Shown here in pieces: positions 44,050 to 54,573 of a stretch of 64,000 nt of DNA; position 1 is the stretch's first letter, and every line of letters starts with the position of its first letter. Origin of the DNA: Arthrobacter sp. ISL-65 (GTDB lineage Bacteria > Actinomycetota > Actinomycetes > Actinomycetales > Micrococcaceae); the NCBI RefSeq assembly GCF_018613795.1, contig NZ_JAGGPN010000061.1, positions 1 through 64,000 on the forward strand, given 5' to 3'. The notes under the pieces are model-generated. The model made no database searches. It was not told the origin of the DNA and saw only the letters and a program-made list of their open reading frames with translations. Made by a program: the position numbers and the translations under genes.

Positions 44050-45330
44050 TTAGAGAACCGGGAAAACCTGGAGTCCGCCGAGGTACTTCTGCAGGGCCGC
44101 GGGCACGTTGACCGAGCCGTCGGCGTTCTGGTGGTGTTCCAGGAGGGCGACGATCCAGCGCGTGGTTGCCAGCGTGCCGTTGAGTGTGGCCACAGCGCGG
44201 GTGCCCTTGGGGCTGCCGTCCTCGGTGAACACGCGCTCACGGATGTTGAGGCGGCGCGCCTGGAAGGTGGTGCAGTTGGACGTGGAGGTCAGCTCGCGGT
44301 ACGCGCCCTGGGTAGGGACCCAGGCTTCGCAGTCGAACTTGCGGGCCGCGGACATGCCGAGGTCGCCGGCGGCGGTGTCGATCACACGGTAGGGCAGCTC
44401 GCACTTGGCCAGCATCTGCTCTTCCCAGGCCAGCAGGCGCTCATGTTCGGCTGCGGCCTCTTCCGCCGTGGTGTAGATGAACATCTCCACCTTGTTGAAC
44501 TGGTGGACGCGGATGATCCCGCGGGTGTCCTTGCCGTGCGAGCCGGCCTCACGGCGGTAGCAGGAGCTTTGGCCGGCGAAACGGATGGGGCCGGTGGAGA
44601 GATCCAGGATCTCGTCCGCGTGGTACCCGGCGAGCGGCACCTCGGAGGTGCCCACCAGGTAAAGGTCGTCCTCGGCGAGACGGTAGATCTCGGCGTCGTG
44701 CTTTACGTCGAATCCGGTGCCCTGCATGGTCTCGGGGCGGACAAGCGTGGGGGTGATCATGGGGATGAAACCGGCCTCGATGGCCTGTTCCATGGCCATC
44801 TGCAGCAGGGCCATTTCCAGCCGGGCACCCACGCCGCGGAGGAAGTAGAAGCGTGCCCCAGAGACCTTCGCGCCGCGCTCCATGTCTATCGCGCCGATCA
44901 GCTCGCCGATTTCGAGGTGGTCGCGGGGCTCGAAGTCAGGGAATTCGCGCGGCGTGCCCACGGTCTTGACCACAACGTAGTCGTCCTCGCCCCCTGCCGG
45001 CACGCCGTCTTCAATGAGGTTGGGGATGGTGCGCAGCAGTTCTTCCTGCTTGGCCTGCGCTGCGTCGGCCTCGGCCGAGGCAGCCTTCACCGCACCCGCA
45101 AGTTCGCGGACTTCGGCGAGCAACGCCTGCTTTTCCTCGCCCTTGGCCTGCGCCACCTTCTTGCCGAACACGTTCTGTTCGGCGCGGAGGTTCTCGAAGC
45201 TGATGAGTGCTGTGCGGCGCGCGGCGTCTGCGTCGATGATCGCGTCCACCAGGGTTTCGTCCGCACCGCGGGCGCGCTGGCTGGCGCGGAACTTGTCCGG
45301 ATTTTCGCTGAGGTCTTTTACGTCGATCAC
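44050..45330 (-). CDS. serS: Serine--tRNA ligase
   Basis: SerS charges tRNA-Ser and tRNA-Sec. The 426-residue protein has an N-terminal coiled-coil tRNA arm (about residues 30-105), class II motif 2 (FRREAGSHGKDTRGIIRVHQF region) and motif 3 (TLNGTLATTRWIVALLE). The GTG at 45330 (VIDVKDLSE) is the start supported by homology. It is divergent from the lipid kinase gene, with 55 bases between starts. Confidence 0.97.
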   Translation of the reverse strand: MIDVKDLSENPDKFRASQRARGADETLVDAIIDADAARRTALISFENLRAEQNVFGKKVAQAKGEEKQALLAEVRELAGAVKAASAEADAAQAKQEELLRTIPNLIEDGVPAGGEDDYVVVKTVGTPREFPDFEPRDHLEIGELIGAIDMERGAKVSGARFYFLRGVGARLEMALLQMAMEQAIEAGFIPMITPTLVRPETMQGTGFDVKHDAEIYRLAEDDLYLVGTSEVPLAGYHADEILDLSTGPIRFAGQSSCYRREAGSHGKDTRGIIRVHQFNKVEMFIYTTAEEAAAEHERLLAWEEQMLAKCELPYRVIDTAAGDLGMSAARKFDCEAWVPTQGAYRELTSTSNCTTFQARRLNIRERVFTEDGSPKGTRAVATLNGTLATTRWIVALLEHHQNADGSVNVPAALQKYLGGLQVFPVL

Positions 45331-45385
45331 CAGACAAGGGTATCGAATCTGCGGGACACTCCGGGCGGGATAGTGTTGGAGCACC

Positions 45386-46462
45386 ATGAGCGACCTGCTT
45401 CTTTACGTCCTGATCGCTGCAGCCCTGGCCTTCGCCGTCTCCAGCTGGTGGGGCGTGCGCAAGCTGAAGGCCCTGCATGTCCGCAGCGCCGTGGGGGAAG
45501 TGGCCCACGAACACGGCCTGGAACGCCAGCGCGTCGCCGTCATCCTCAACCCCATCAAGGCCAAGGCCGATGAAGCCCGCGCCACCATCCAGCGCGCCTG
45601 CCTGACTGCCGGCTGGGAGGAACCCCGCTTCTTCGAAACGACGGTGGAGGACCCGGGCCACTCGCAGGTCCGGGCTGCGCTGGAGTACGGGGCCGACGTC
45701 GTTCTTGTGGGCGGCGGCGACGGTACCGTGCGCGTGGCGGCTGAGGCCCTTGCGCACACCGGGGTGGCCATGGGCCTGATCCCCCTCGGCACCGGCAACC
45801 TGCTGGCCCGCAACGTGGACCTGAACGTCTACGACCTGCACGGCAACGTCCAGACGGCGCTTTTCGGCCACCAGCGGTTCATCGACACGGCGCGGATGGA
45901 AATCGAGAACTCGATAACCGGCCACTCCTCAAGCCACTCGTTCCTCGTCATGGCCGGCATCGGCATGGACGCCGAGGTGGTGGGTGACACGAACGATGGC
46001 CTCAAGCGCGCGGTCGGCTGGCTTGCCTACACGGAAGCAGGAGTCCGCCATCTTCCCGGGCGCAGGAAGAAGGTGGCCATCTCCCTGGATGACCAGCCTG
46101 ACCAGTCGAGGAAGATCCGCAGCGTCCTGTTTGCCAATTGCGGCCTGGTGCCGGGCGGCATCGATCTCATCCCGCAGGCCATGATCGACGACGGGATGCT
46201 GGACGTGGTGGTCATGAGCCCCCGCAGCGCCGTGGGCTGGCTGGCGATGTACGCCAAGATCCTGTTCAAGCACAAGCGGCATCTGCCCGTCATGAGCGTG
46301 TACCGCTCCGGCAAGGTGGTCATCAGGTGCCCGGAACCCATGCCCACCCAGCTCGACGGCGACACGTCGGGGAACGCCACGAAGGTGACGGTCCAGGTGG
46401 AGCCAGGATCTCTGCTGGTGCGGGTCAGGGAAGAAACCGCGCGCCTGGGAACGCCCGGCTAG
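45386..46462 (+). CDS. Diacylglycerol kinase family lipid kinase
   Basis: The 358-residue protein has one N-terminal membrane segment (about residues 4-22) and a DAGK catalytic domain with ILNPIKAKA, the nucleotide motif GGGDGTVR (about 112) and GTGNLLARN. It probably phosphorylates diacylglycerol or a related lipid at the membrane. TTGGAG precedes the ATG. It lies divergent from serS, as in other Micrococcales. Exact lipid substrate is not known. Confidence 0.9.
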   Translation: MSDLLLYVLIAAALAFAVSSWWGVRKLKALHVRSAVGEVAHEHGLERQRVAVILNPIKAKADEARATIQRACLTAGWEEPRFFETTVEDPGHSQVRAALEYGADVVLVGGGDGTVRVAAEALAHTGVAMGLIPLGTGNLLARNVDLNVYDLHGNVQTALFGHQRFIDTARMEIENSITGHSSSHSFLVMAGIGMDAEVVGDTNDGLKRAVGWLAYTEAGVRHLPGRRKKVAISLDDQPDQSRKIRSVLFANCGLVPGGIDLIPQAMIDDGMLDVVVMSPRSAVGWLAMYAKILFKHKRHLPVMSVYRSGKVVIRCPEPMPTQLDGDTSGNATKVTVQVEPGSLLVRVREETARLGTPG

Positions 46463-46474
46463 GCTGACTGCGCC

Positions 46475-46690
46475 CTAGGCTGACTGCGCGGAGCCGGCGT
46501 GCTTGGCGGCCTCGGCAGCGGCCTTAGCGGCTGCCCGGGCCTCGGACTGTTCGCGGATCATGGCCTGCTCCTCTTCAAAGCGCAGGCGGTCCGCACGGTC
46601 GGCCTCGTCCCCGTCCCAGTCCTGGTTCTCAGCCGTGGGCTTGGGATTGACGATCATTCCCTGGCCGTCATTGTCATTCTTGTCCGACAT
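46475..46690 (-). CDS. Small acidic disordered protein
   Basis: The 71-residue protein is rich in Asp, Glu and Ala, starting MSDKNDNDGQ and ending in an Ala-rich helix. It has no membrane segment or known motif. AAAGGAG precedes its ATG, which supports expression. Function unknown. Confidence 0.6.
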   Translation of the reverse strand: MSDKNDNDGQGMIVNPKPTAENQDWDGDEADRADRLRFEEEQAMIREQSEARAAAKAAAEAAKHAGSAQSA

Positions 46691-46760
46691 GACCCGCTCC
46701 TTTCGTTGGGGCCATCCCTTTGTTGATCAAGCAAGCATACGCACAGCAACAGAGGCAGGG

Positions 46761-46779
46761 AAGTGCCCCGAGGGGCATT
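46761..46779 (-). terminator. pheA terminator
   Basis: A short hairpin, AAGTGCCCC-GA-GGGGCATTT, lies just after the pheA stop, with one G:T pair in the stem. Confidence 0.5.
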
Positions 46780-46782
46780 TAT

Positions 46783-47763
46783 CTACGCTGACGGCGAAGC
46801 TGCCACCGGCAACTCCGAGCCCAGGGGTCCGCCGCCGAGTATCCCTTTGACCCATGCATGCGCAGCCTGGAATGCCTCGTCGGACGTGTGCTCCGGCACC
46901 ACGGGCGCCTGCGCATCGGCACGGCCATAGGAACCGAGGAACCGCGTGGCGGGGCTGATGCGGTGCAGGCCGGCGAGGGCGTCGGCCACCCGCGCATCGC
47001 CCACGTGTCCGTCGGCGTCGATGCTGAAGAAGTAGTGCCCCAGGTACTGCCCGGTGGGCCGGGACTCGATGCGGCTCAGGTTGACGCCGCGGGTGGCGAA
47101 CTGGTCCAGGATTTCCATCAGGGCACCCGGCCGGTCCTCGGGAAGTGGCACCACGACCGTCGTCTTGTCCGCGCCGGTCGGGGCCGGCAGGATGCCCGGA
47201 CGGCTGACCAGGATGAACCGGGTCACGGCGCCGGGATTGTCACCGATGTTCTCGGCCAGCACGTGCAGCCCCGGCTGCTCCGCGGCGACTATGGGCGCGC
47301 AGATGGCGGCGTCGTAGTGCGCGTCGTCCTCCAGCAGCCCCATGGCAGCAGCGGCCGTGGAGGAACCGGGAATGTATTCGGCGCCGGGAATATGATCGTC
47401 CACCCAAAGCCGGCACTGTGCCCAGGCGTGCCCGTGAGTGGAGATCCGGCGGATCTGGGAAAGTTCGACGCCGGGCCTCGCTACCAGCACGAAGCTGATG
47501 GGCACGAGGGCCTCCCGGATGATCCGCAGTTCCTGTCCGGTGGCAATGGCGTCCAGGGTGGCCGTGACGCCGCCCTCCACCGAGTTCTCGATGGGCACCA
47601 TCGCAGCATCGGCCGATCCGTCCCGCACCCTGTCCAGCGCCGCGTTGACGTTGGAGGACGGGATGCGCACGGCTTCGGCAGCATCCGGAACCTGCAGGAG
47701 CGCCGCCTCCGTGAACGTGCCCTCGGGGCCGAGGAAGGTGTAGGTGCGGCGGGCGGCGGGCAT
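46783..47763 (-). CDS. pheA: Prephenate dehydratase
   Basis: PheA converts prephenate to phenylpyruvate in phenylalanine synthesis. The 326-residue protein is the single-function type: a catalytic domain with FLGPEGTFTEAAL at the start and NSVEGGVTAT, the TRF motif in VTRFILVS, then an ACT regulatory domain with LSRIESRPTGQYLGHYFF that should bind phenylalanine. The C-terminus is extended by about 40 residues. It starts at ATG 47763, 56 bases downstream of the rhodanese gene on the same strand. Confidence 0.95.
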   Translation of the reverse strand: MPAARRTYTFLGPEGTFTEAALLQVPDAAEAVRIPSSNVNAALDRVRDGSADAAMVPIENSVEGGVTATLDAIATGQELRIIREALVPISFVLVARPGVELSQIRRISTHGHAWAQCRLWVDDHIPGAEYIPGSSTAAAAMGLLEDDAHYDAAICAPIVAAEQPGLHVLAENIGDNPGAVTRFILVSRPGILPAPTGADKTTVVVPLPEDRPGALMEILDQFATRGVNLSRIESRPTGQYLGHYFFSIDADGHVGDARVADALAGLHRISPATRFLGSYGRADAQAPVVPEHTSDEAFQAAHAWVKGILGGGPLGSELPVAASPSA

Positions 47764-47819
47764 GGGTATTCCTTTGCGGGTATGGGAAGGGCAGAGCGAC
47801 GGCGGGTCGGCGGACCGGC

Positions 47820-48146
47820 CTACAGAACCACGGGCTTGAGGCCGTTGTCGGACACCAGTGGCTTGCCGGATTCCAGCCACTGGTCCATGCCGCCGGCCAC
47901 GTTGACCGCCGTGTAGCCCTGGCCCACTAGCCACTGGGCTGCGCGGAAGGAACGCCCGCCGGTCCGGCAGATGACATACAGGTCCTCGTCCGGGTTGAGG
48001 TCGTCCAGCTTGCCGGGCAGCTGGTCTAGGGGGATGTGCAGGGCACCTTCAGCGTGCCCGGCTACCCATTCGTAGTCCTCCCGCACGTCCAGGATGGTGG
48101 CGTCCGCGGGGACGTTCTTCACGGTGACGGTATCGAAGTCGCTCAT
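47820..48146 (-). CDS. Single-domain rhodanese-like protein
   Basis: The 108-residue protein is one rhodanese domain with ILDVREDYEW and the active-site loop CRTGGRS (Cys about residue 61), so sulfur transfer is possible. GGAGAGG precedes the ATG. It lies 56 bases upstream of pheA on the same strand; no sulfur-pathway gene is adjacent. Confidence 0.9.
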   Translation of the reverse strand: MSDFDTVTVKNVPADATILDVREDYEWVAGHAEGALHIPLDQLPGKLDDLNPDEDLYVICRTGGRSFRAAQWLVGQGYTAVNVAGGMDQWLESGKPLVSDNGLKPVVL

Positions 48147-48268
48147 GGGAGTCCTCTCCTTGGCCTCAAGCTCTCAGTTCCAGCGTATCGCCAGCGCAGC
48201 ACCCCGTACCCTTCGGCCGGCACAGGTTACGCTGGTCCGAAGCCCGCGAGCCGCCGCAAAGGAGCACA

Positions 48269-49732
48269 GTGTCCGCCCCAAACCGCCTGGCTGACATCCA
48301 CCACCTGCCGGCAGTGCAACTGAGGGCAGCGCTGCGTTCCGGAGAGCTCTCCGCCCGCGAAGTCACGGCCCATTTCCTGGCGCGGATCGAGGAATCGAAC
48401 CCGAGGCTGGGGGCCTTCATCACCGCGACCGGGCCGAGGGCGATGGCCGAGGCCGCCGCCGCAGACGCTCTGTTCGCCCGGCGTCACCCGGACCAGCCGC
48501 TCCCGCCGCTGCACGGGATGCCGGTCGCCTTCAAGGACCTCACCGATGTTGCCGGGGTGGTCACCACCCACGGCAGCGCAGCGCTGGACCGCCGTCCGGC
48601 ACCGGCCGACGGCGCCCTCGCCGCGGCTCTCCGGGGCGCCGGTGCCATCTCCCTCGGCAAGACGCAGGTTCCTGAGTTCGGGCTGACGGCCTACAGCGAA
48701 AACCGCATCGCACCGCCGTCGCGCAATCCGTACGCTCTGAGCAGGAGCTCGGGCGGTTCCTCCGGCGGCAGCGCCGCTGCCGTGGCGGCGGGACTGGTGC
48801 CGTTCGTGCCCGGGACCGACGGCGGCGGGTCGATCCGGATCCCGGCGGCGGCATGCGGCCTTCTTGGCCTGAAACCCGGCAGGGGCGTTGTCCGCGCGGG
48901 TGAAAGCAGCGGGGATCCCGCGGGGCTGGTGGTGGCCGGACCGCTGGCGCGCTCTGCGGCCGATGCCGCGCTGCTGCTGGATGTCCTGGCCCCTAACGGC
49001 CCGGCCCCGAACAGCGCGGGAAACCCGGACGGAGCGGGTTACCTGGATGCCGTGGACCGAGCGCCTGCTTCGCTGCGGATCGGTGTCAGCCTGGACAGCC
49101 CATGGGGCGGGATCTTCCCGTTCACTCCGGATCCGGAGGCACTGGACGCGCTGGACGCCGGCGTCCGGCTGCTCACCGGTGCCGGGCACGACGTCGCCGA
49201 GGCTGAGATCCGGTACGACAACCGTTACCCCGACGCGTTCACCACCGCTTGGACGGCAGGAGTGGGTGCGGCCCGGATCGCGCCGCACCGCGAGGCCCTG
49301 CTAACGCCGCTGACGCGCACATTCCGGCGGCGCGCGCAGCAGCGGAGCGCCGCCAAACTCAACGAATGCCTCGCGTTCCTGCGGCAATTCGAGCGCGACA
49401 CTCTGGCGCAGTACTCAGCCTGGGACCTGATCCTGACGCCTGCACTGGCCCAGACACCGCGCCCGGTGGGCTGGTTCACCGGGTCGGGGCACGGGGACGG
49501 CCGGTGGCCCTCCCCGGAATGGGCGGGCGACGCCGACGGCGACTACCGCAGGCAGTGCGAGTTCGCGCCATGGTCATCCATGGTCAACGTGTGCGGCCTT
49601 CCGGCCGTCAGTATCCCCGTGCACTGGACCGGGGGCATTCCGGGAGAGGGGCTGCCGATGGGCATCCAGCTGATTGGCCGGCCCGGCTCGGAGTCGCTGC
49701 TCCTGCAGGTGGCAGCCCAGCTGGGGTTCTGA
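48269..49732 (+). CDS. Amidase signature family enzyme
   Basis: The 487-residue protein has the amidase Ser-Ser-Lys triad: Lys in AFKDLTD (about residue 89), Ser in SSGGSSGGSAAA (about 160) and Ser in GTDGGGSIRIP (about 184). It hydrolyses an amide that cannot be named. It is not GatA: no gatB or gatC is near. It starts at GTG with AAAGGAG seven bases upstream. It is divergent from the rhodanese gene. Confidence 0.92.
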   Translation: MSAPNRLADIHHLPAVQLRAALRSGELSAREVTAHFLARIEESNPRLGAFITATGPRAMAEAAAADALFARRHPDQPLPPLHGMPVAFKDLTDVAGVVTTHGSAALDRRPAPADGALAAALRGAGAISLGKTQVPEFGLTAYSENRIAPPSRNPYALSRSSGGSSGGSAAAVAAGLVPFVPGTDGGGSIRIPAAACGLLGLKPGRGVVRAGESSGDPAGLVVAGPLARSAADAALLLDVLAPNGPAPNSAGNPDGAGYLDAVDRAPASLRIGVSLDSPWGGIFPFTPDPEALDALDAGVRLLTGAGHDVAEAEIRYDNRYPDAFTTAWTAGVGAARIAPHREALLTPLTRTFRRRAQQRSAAKLNECLAFLRQFERDTLAQYSAWDLILTPALAQTPRPVGWFTGSGHGDGRWPSPEWAGDADGDYRRQCEFAPWSSMVNVCGLPAVSIPVHWTGGIPGEGLPMGIQLIGRPGSESLLLQVAAQLGF

Positions 49733-49771
49733 GCGCATCCTCGGGCTCCCGTTGCCCGCGCTAGCCTTCGT

Positions 49772-50326
49772 TCAGATAGTGCTGGACGTGCTCGCGACGC
49801 TCGCCAGGATGGCCAGCCCCACAATCGCAAGGACCGTCAGGGCGAGGCCGAGATACCCCATCACCAGACCGGCAATGGCGAAGCCGCGGCCTGACGGTTC
49901 ACGCCGCAGCGCCATGTGGCCCAGGATCACGGCGGCCAACTGCGGCAGTAAGAAGACCCCGAAGCCGAGGTAAACGGCGATGCCACAGCACAGGCTGGCA
50001 ATGCTGAGGCCCTTCGGCTGGGGCGCTGCACCGTAGTACGACGGCTGGCCGTACGGGCTGGAATACTGCTGATTATATTGCTGGCCATATTGTTGCCCGT
50101 ACTGCTGGCCATACTGCTGGCTGTAGGGGCTCACCGGCTGGCCGTAGGCACCGCCGGCGCCCGCGTCACTGTGCTGCCCGCCAACCTGCTGGCCAGGCGG
50201 GGTATACAGCGGCGGGTTGTACAACGGCGGGGCCGGAATGTCCGAACCCTGCTGTTGACCGAACGGCGGTTGCTGGTGGGTGTCCGGTTTCGGCTCGTCG
50301 CCGGTTCCGGGACGCTGCTCTGTCAT
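49772..50326 (-). CDS. DUF4190 membrane protein with Tyr/Gln-rich repeats
   Basis: The 184-residue protein has a disordered N-terminal half rich in Pro, Gln, Gly and Tyr, with the repeat YGQQ in about four copies near residues 70-90, then two membrane helices (about 108-135 and 150-178) with the ILGHMALRR and GRGFAIAGLVMGYLGL pattern of DUF4190. Function unknown. Confidence 0.82.
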   Translation of the reverse strand: MTEQRPGTGDEPKPDTHQQPPFGQQQGSDIPAPPLYNPPLYTPPGQQVGGQHSDAGAGGAYGQPVSPYSQQYGQQYGQQYGQQYNQQYSSPYGQPSYYGAAPQPKGLSIASLCCGIAVYLGFGVFLLPQLAAVILGHMALRREPSGRGFAIAGLVMGYLGLALTVLAIVGLAILASVASTSSTI

Positions 50327-50415
50327 GGAAATCCCCTCATCCTGTCCTCAACAGAACATTACCGCTGTCCCCGGACATTTATGCCGGGGATTTCTGATCC
50401 CGGGCACTCGTGGCC

Positions 50416-51381
50416 TTACTTGGGCAGCAGCTCCCACAACAGCCACAGGGGCGGCGCCAGCAGTGCCGCTGAAACGAGACCCGCGACGAGCGACCTTCCC
50501 ACCACCCGCAGCACGGTAACCGGCCGGCGATCCATGCCATACCGGTAGTGCGTTGGGGCCGGACGCTTGTGGGCCGGCCGCTTGTGGGCCGGGCGCCGAA
50601 GCGCTGCCCTGGACGTGTTCGGGTCCTCCGTTCCCCGGGTGCCGGGGCCGCCCGTGGCTGGGCGGTACGCAGGGTTCCGAACGGTGCCGGCCTCCAGCAC
50701 CTGCGGACGGGTGAGGAGTTGCCCGAGTTGTGCGTAGAGCAACAGGGCCGAAGGTGCATCCAGCACGTCCGGCAGGCTGGTTACGGCGGCCGCCATGCAG
50801 TCGATCCCCCGCACCTCGATGCCCGAACCGGTGGTGCCCCGCAGTTCCGGCTGGGCTGTCAGACAGATCAGCGAGCGGACCAGCCTCCGCCACGGTGCCG
50901 GCAGGACCGCGGCCACCGCGGCTGCCTGCGCCAGCGCCGTCTCCACCGCCGGGAACCGGTCATGACCGTTCTGCCGGAGCGCGCCATCCACGACGTCGAC
51001 GTGCCCGGACCAGGTCTTGGCGCTGACCACCACCACACCGCCGGGCCCCACCAGGACATGCTCCAGCCGGGCCAGCGGGCGGCCGGGCCAATGAACGTCG
51101 TGCAGGAGAAACCAGCCGTAAGGCCCCAGCTGGGCAAGCCTTTCGGCCATCAGGTGGCTGCTTTGCTCCGCACCCACAGCGCCCGCACCAAGAGGGCCGG
51201 CACCAAGAGGGCCGGCACCAAGAGAGCCAGCACCAACCGGGACCGCTCCAAACTGGCCGGCGGGACCGAAGCCCGCGCCCTCAACGGAGCCCCCGCCGCG
51301 GGGCGCGAGGTCGCGCTTCAGTCGCGCGATCCGTTCGGAGGCGAGCCTCGTCCGTTCGAATGCTGCATCTCCAGCCCCCAT
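50416..51381 (-). CDS. NERD domain membrane protein
   Basis: The 321-residue protein has a Gly/Ala repeat region (GAGPLGAGPLGAG, about residues 50-70), a nuclease-related NERD domain (LLHDVHWPGR, then VLVGPGGVVVVSAKTWSG, about 90-125), a basic repeat HKRPAHKRPA near 270 and one C-terminal membrane helix (about 296-318). NERD domains are suggested to act on nucleic acid; no activity is shown. GAGGTGAAC precedes the ATG. Confidence 0.85.
   Translation of the reverse strand: MGAGDAAFERTRLASERIARLKRDLAPRGGGSVEGAGFGPAGQFGAVPVGAGSLGAGPLGAGPLGAGAVGAEQSSHLMAERLAQLGPYGWFLLHDVHWPGRPLARLEHVLVGPGGVVVVSAKTWSGHVDVVDGALRQNGHDRFPAVETALAQAAAVAAVLPAPWRRLVRSLICLTAQPELRGTTGSGIEVRGIDCMAAAVTSLPDVLDAPSALLLYAQLGQLLTRPQVLEAGTVRNPAYRPATGGPGTRGTEDPNTSRAALRRPAHKRPAHKRPAPTHYRYGMDRRPVTVLRVVGRSLVAGLVSAALLAPPLWLLWELLPK
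50564..50593. repeat. 15-bp tandem repeat inside the NERD gene (basic segment)
   Basis: CGCTTGTGGGCCGG(C/G) occurs at 50564-50578 and 50579-50593 and encodes the HKRPA repeat. Confidence 0.75.
51181..51240. repeat. 15-bp tandem repeat inside the NERD gene (Gly/Ala segment)
   Basis: About four copies of a 15-base unit (GGCCGGCACCAAGAG) with small changes encode the G-A-G-P-L repeat. Confidence 0.8.
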
Positions 51382-51784
51382 TGTTCACCTCTGCATTGCT
51401 CGCTCGTCTTCCAAATGACCGGCCCAATTCAATCGAACCAAATCACCCGGCCGTAAATTTTTCCCGGCCCAAAAGCCGGACAAATTGCCGGCCCCAACGG
51501 GCGGAATTCCCCTCCCGCAGTGGCACGGCTGGAATTCAGCCACAGGCTTCCGGGACGTTTCCGCTGGTCCGGACGCCCGGCGTCGTACATGACACCGGGT
51601 GGTCCTGCCGTTTGAACGTAACAGCCCCCTCAGGGGCGGGTATATAAGTACTTTTCCCGCACTACTCAGTTTTTTGTTCCGGATAAATGCAAGTAGCCCG
51701 GAAAATTGGTGACATTTTGCGTCACAGGGGCCGGATTCCGGACACTCCGTGTTTCCCTTCGCTGTCGTCTGGCATGCTGGTGCC
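51382..51784. other. Intergenic region between divergent NERD gene and pgm
   Basis: These 403 bases hold no supported gene. They include an AT-richer stretch around 51640-51700 with TATATAAGTACTTTT, a TGAC-N7-GTCA inverted repeat near 51710-51725, and CCGG-rich inverted repeats near 51449-51500. Promoters for both genes must lie here; I could not fix them. Confidence 0.5.
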
Positions 51785-53434
<1,650 letters not shown>

Positions 53435-53457
53435 GAATTTACTGGATTCCCGAGGAA

Positions 53458-53500
53458 CAAGAAAGCGCCGGATGGCTGTTGGCCATCCGGCGCTTTCTTG
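53458..53500 (+). terminator. pgm terminator
   Basis: Perfect 19-base arms (53458-53476 and 53482-53500) with a 5-base loop lie 24 bases after the pgm stop. The right arm ends CTTTCTTG. Confidence 0.85.
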
Positions 53501-53631
53501 CTGCTGTCAGGCGCATGTTGCGGCAAGACGGACCGGCTCAAAGCGGCGGGCTCAAGAAGTCCAAACAGGACTAACATTGGAAGTGGCCCGGATGCATGCC
53601 TTGCAGTTTTTGACTGCAGAAATACTGTCCA

Positions 53632-53671
53632 GAATGCCTCCGGAATGTCCCCCATATTGCCGGAGGCATTC
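53632..53671 (-). terminator. Hairpin downstream of the RutE-like gene
   Basis: GAATGCCTCCGG (53632-53643) pairs with CCGGAGGCATTC (53660-53671). It lies 31 bases after the reductase stop on the minus strand. A smaller TGCAGT/ACTGCA stem is just beyond it. Confidence 0.6.
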
Positions 53672-53701
53672 CGTGTCCGGAGGCTGTCCGCAACCCGGCC
53701 G

Positions 53702-54307
53702 TTAGACCGTGCGGACCACGTCCTCGTAGGCGAACTTTGGCTTCGCGTCACCCCAGGCCTCGGGGCCGGGCTGGCCGATGTTCACCACCAGGAAACTCTT
53801 CTGGTCGCCTGCCGGGAAGAACTCCGCGTCGATGGCGGGGAAGTCTGCGCCGGTCATCGGGCCGGCGGCGAAACCGAGCGAGCGGACGGCCAGGATGAAG
53901 TAACCGGCCTGCAGGTGGGCGTTGTTGTTGCCCGTGGAGGTGGCCAAGTCCGGTGCGGCGTCGTACATGGCCTTGGGGGCGTTGTAGCCGGGGAGGAAGT
54001 TGTCCCAGTGCTCCTGCCAGGCCGTGTCGTAGCTAAGGATTGCCACCAGGGGTGCCGAGGCCGTCTTGGCCCGGTTCCCCGAGGACAGCGTGGCCACGAG
54101 CTTGGCGCGGGCCTCCTCCGAGCGCACGTAGGTGACGCGCAGCGGCTGGGAGTTGAAGGCCGTGGGGCCGAACTTGGTCAGTTCGTAGATGGCGCGGGCC
54201 TGCTGCTCGCTCACCTCGCCGGTGAACGCGTTGGCGGTGCGGGCTTCGGCAAAGATGGCATCCACGGCGGCGGAATCGATGACTGCTTCTTCATGGGCGA
54301 TTGTCAT
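53702..54307 (-). CDS. rutE: Nitroreductase-family malonic semialdehyde reductase (RutE-like)
   Basis: The 201-residue flavoprotein has the layout of RutE/HadB: FGPTAFNSQPLRVTYVRS near residue 55, SYDTAWQEHW, NNNAHLQAGYFILAVRSLG and NIGQPG near the end. RutE reduces malonic semialdehyde to 3-hydroxypropionate in uracil breakdown. Close similarity of the motif set is clear, but other Rut enzymes are absent, so the actual substrate is inferred. It is divergent from a uracil permease gene. Confidence 0.82.
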   Translation of the reverse strand: MTIAHEEAVIDSAAVDAIFAEARTANAFTGEVSEQQARAIYELTKFGPTAFNSQPLRVTYVRSEEARAKLVATLSSGNRAKTASAPLVAILSYDTAWQEHWDNFLPGYNAPKAMYDAAPDLATSTGNNNAHLQAGYFILAVRSLGFAAGPMTGADFPAIDAEFFPAGDQKSFLVVNIGQPGPEAWGDAKPKFAYEDVVRTV

Positions 54308-54573
54308 TCGCGCCCCTTTCACTAGGCCGAGATCCCTGCGGGCGGCGTCGGGTAATCCTGCTTGCTTTCGTTTGGGTTCAACCGGATTCAGAGGCCTGCT
54401 CTTCCCGGAACGGCCAAATCGGCGTCGTGACGTTTGACACACGACGGCGTCCAATCCTGGCTGCACCGGCTGTTGGCCGGAAGCCCTCTCGCGCCCGCGT
54501 CCGGCGGGGTATTCTTGCTCCTGAAGATCCAGCCCGACGAGCGGGCAAACTCCCCCTCCGAAAGGCCCCGCCA

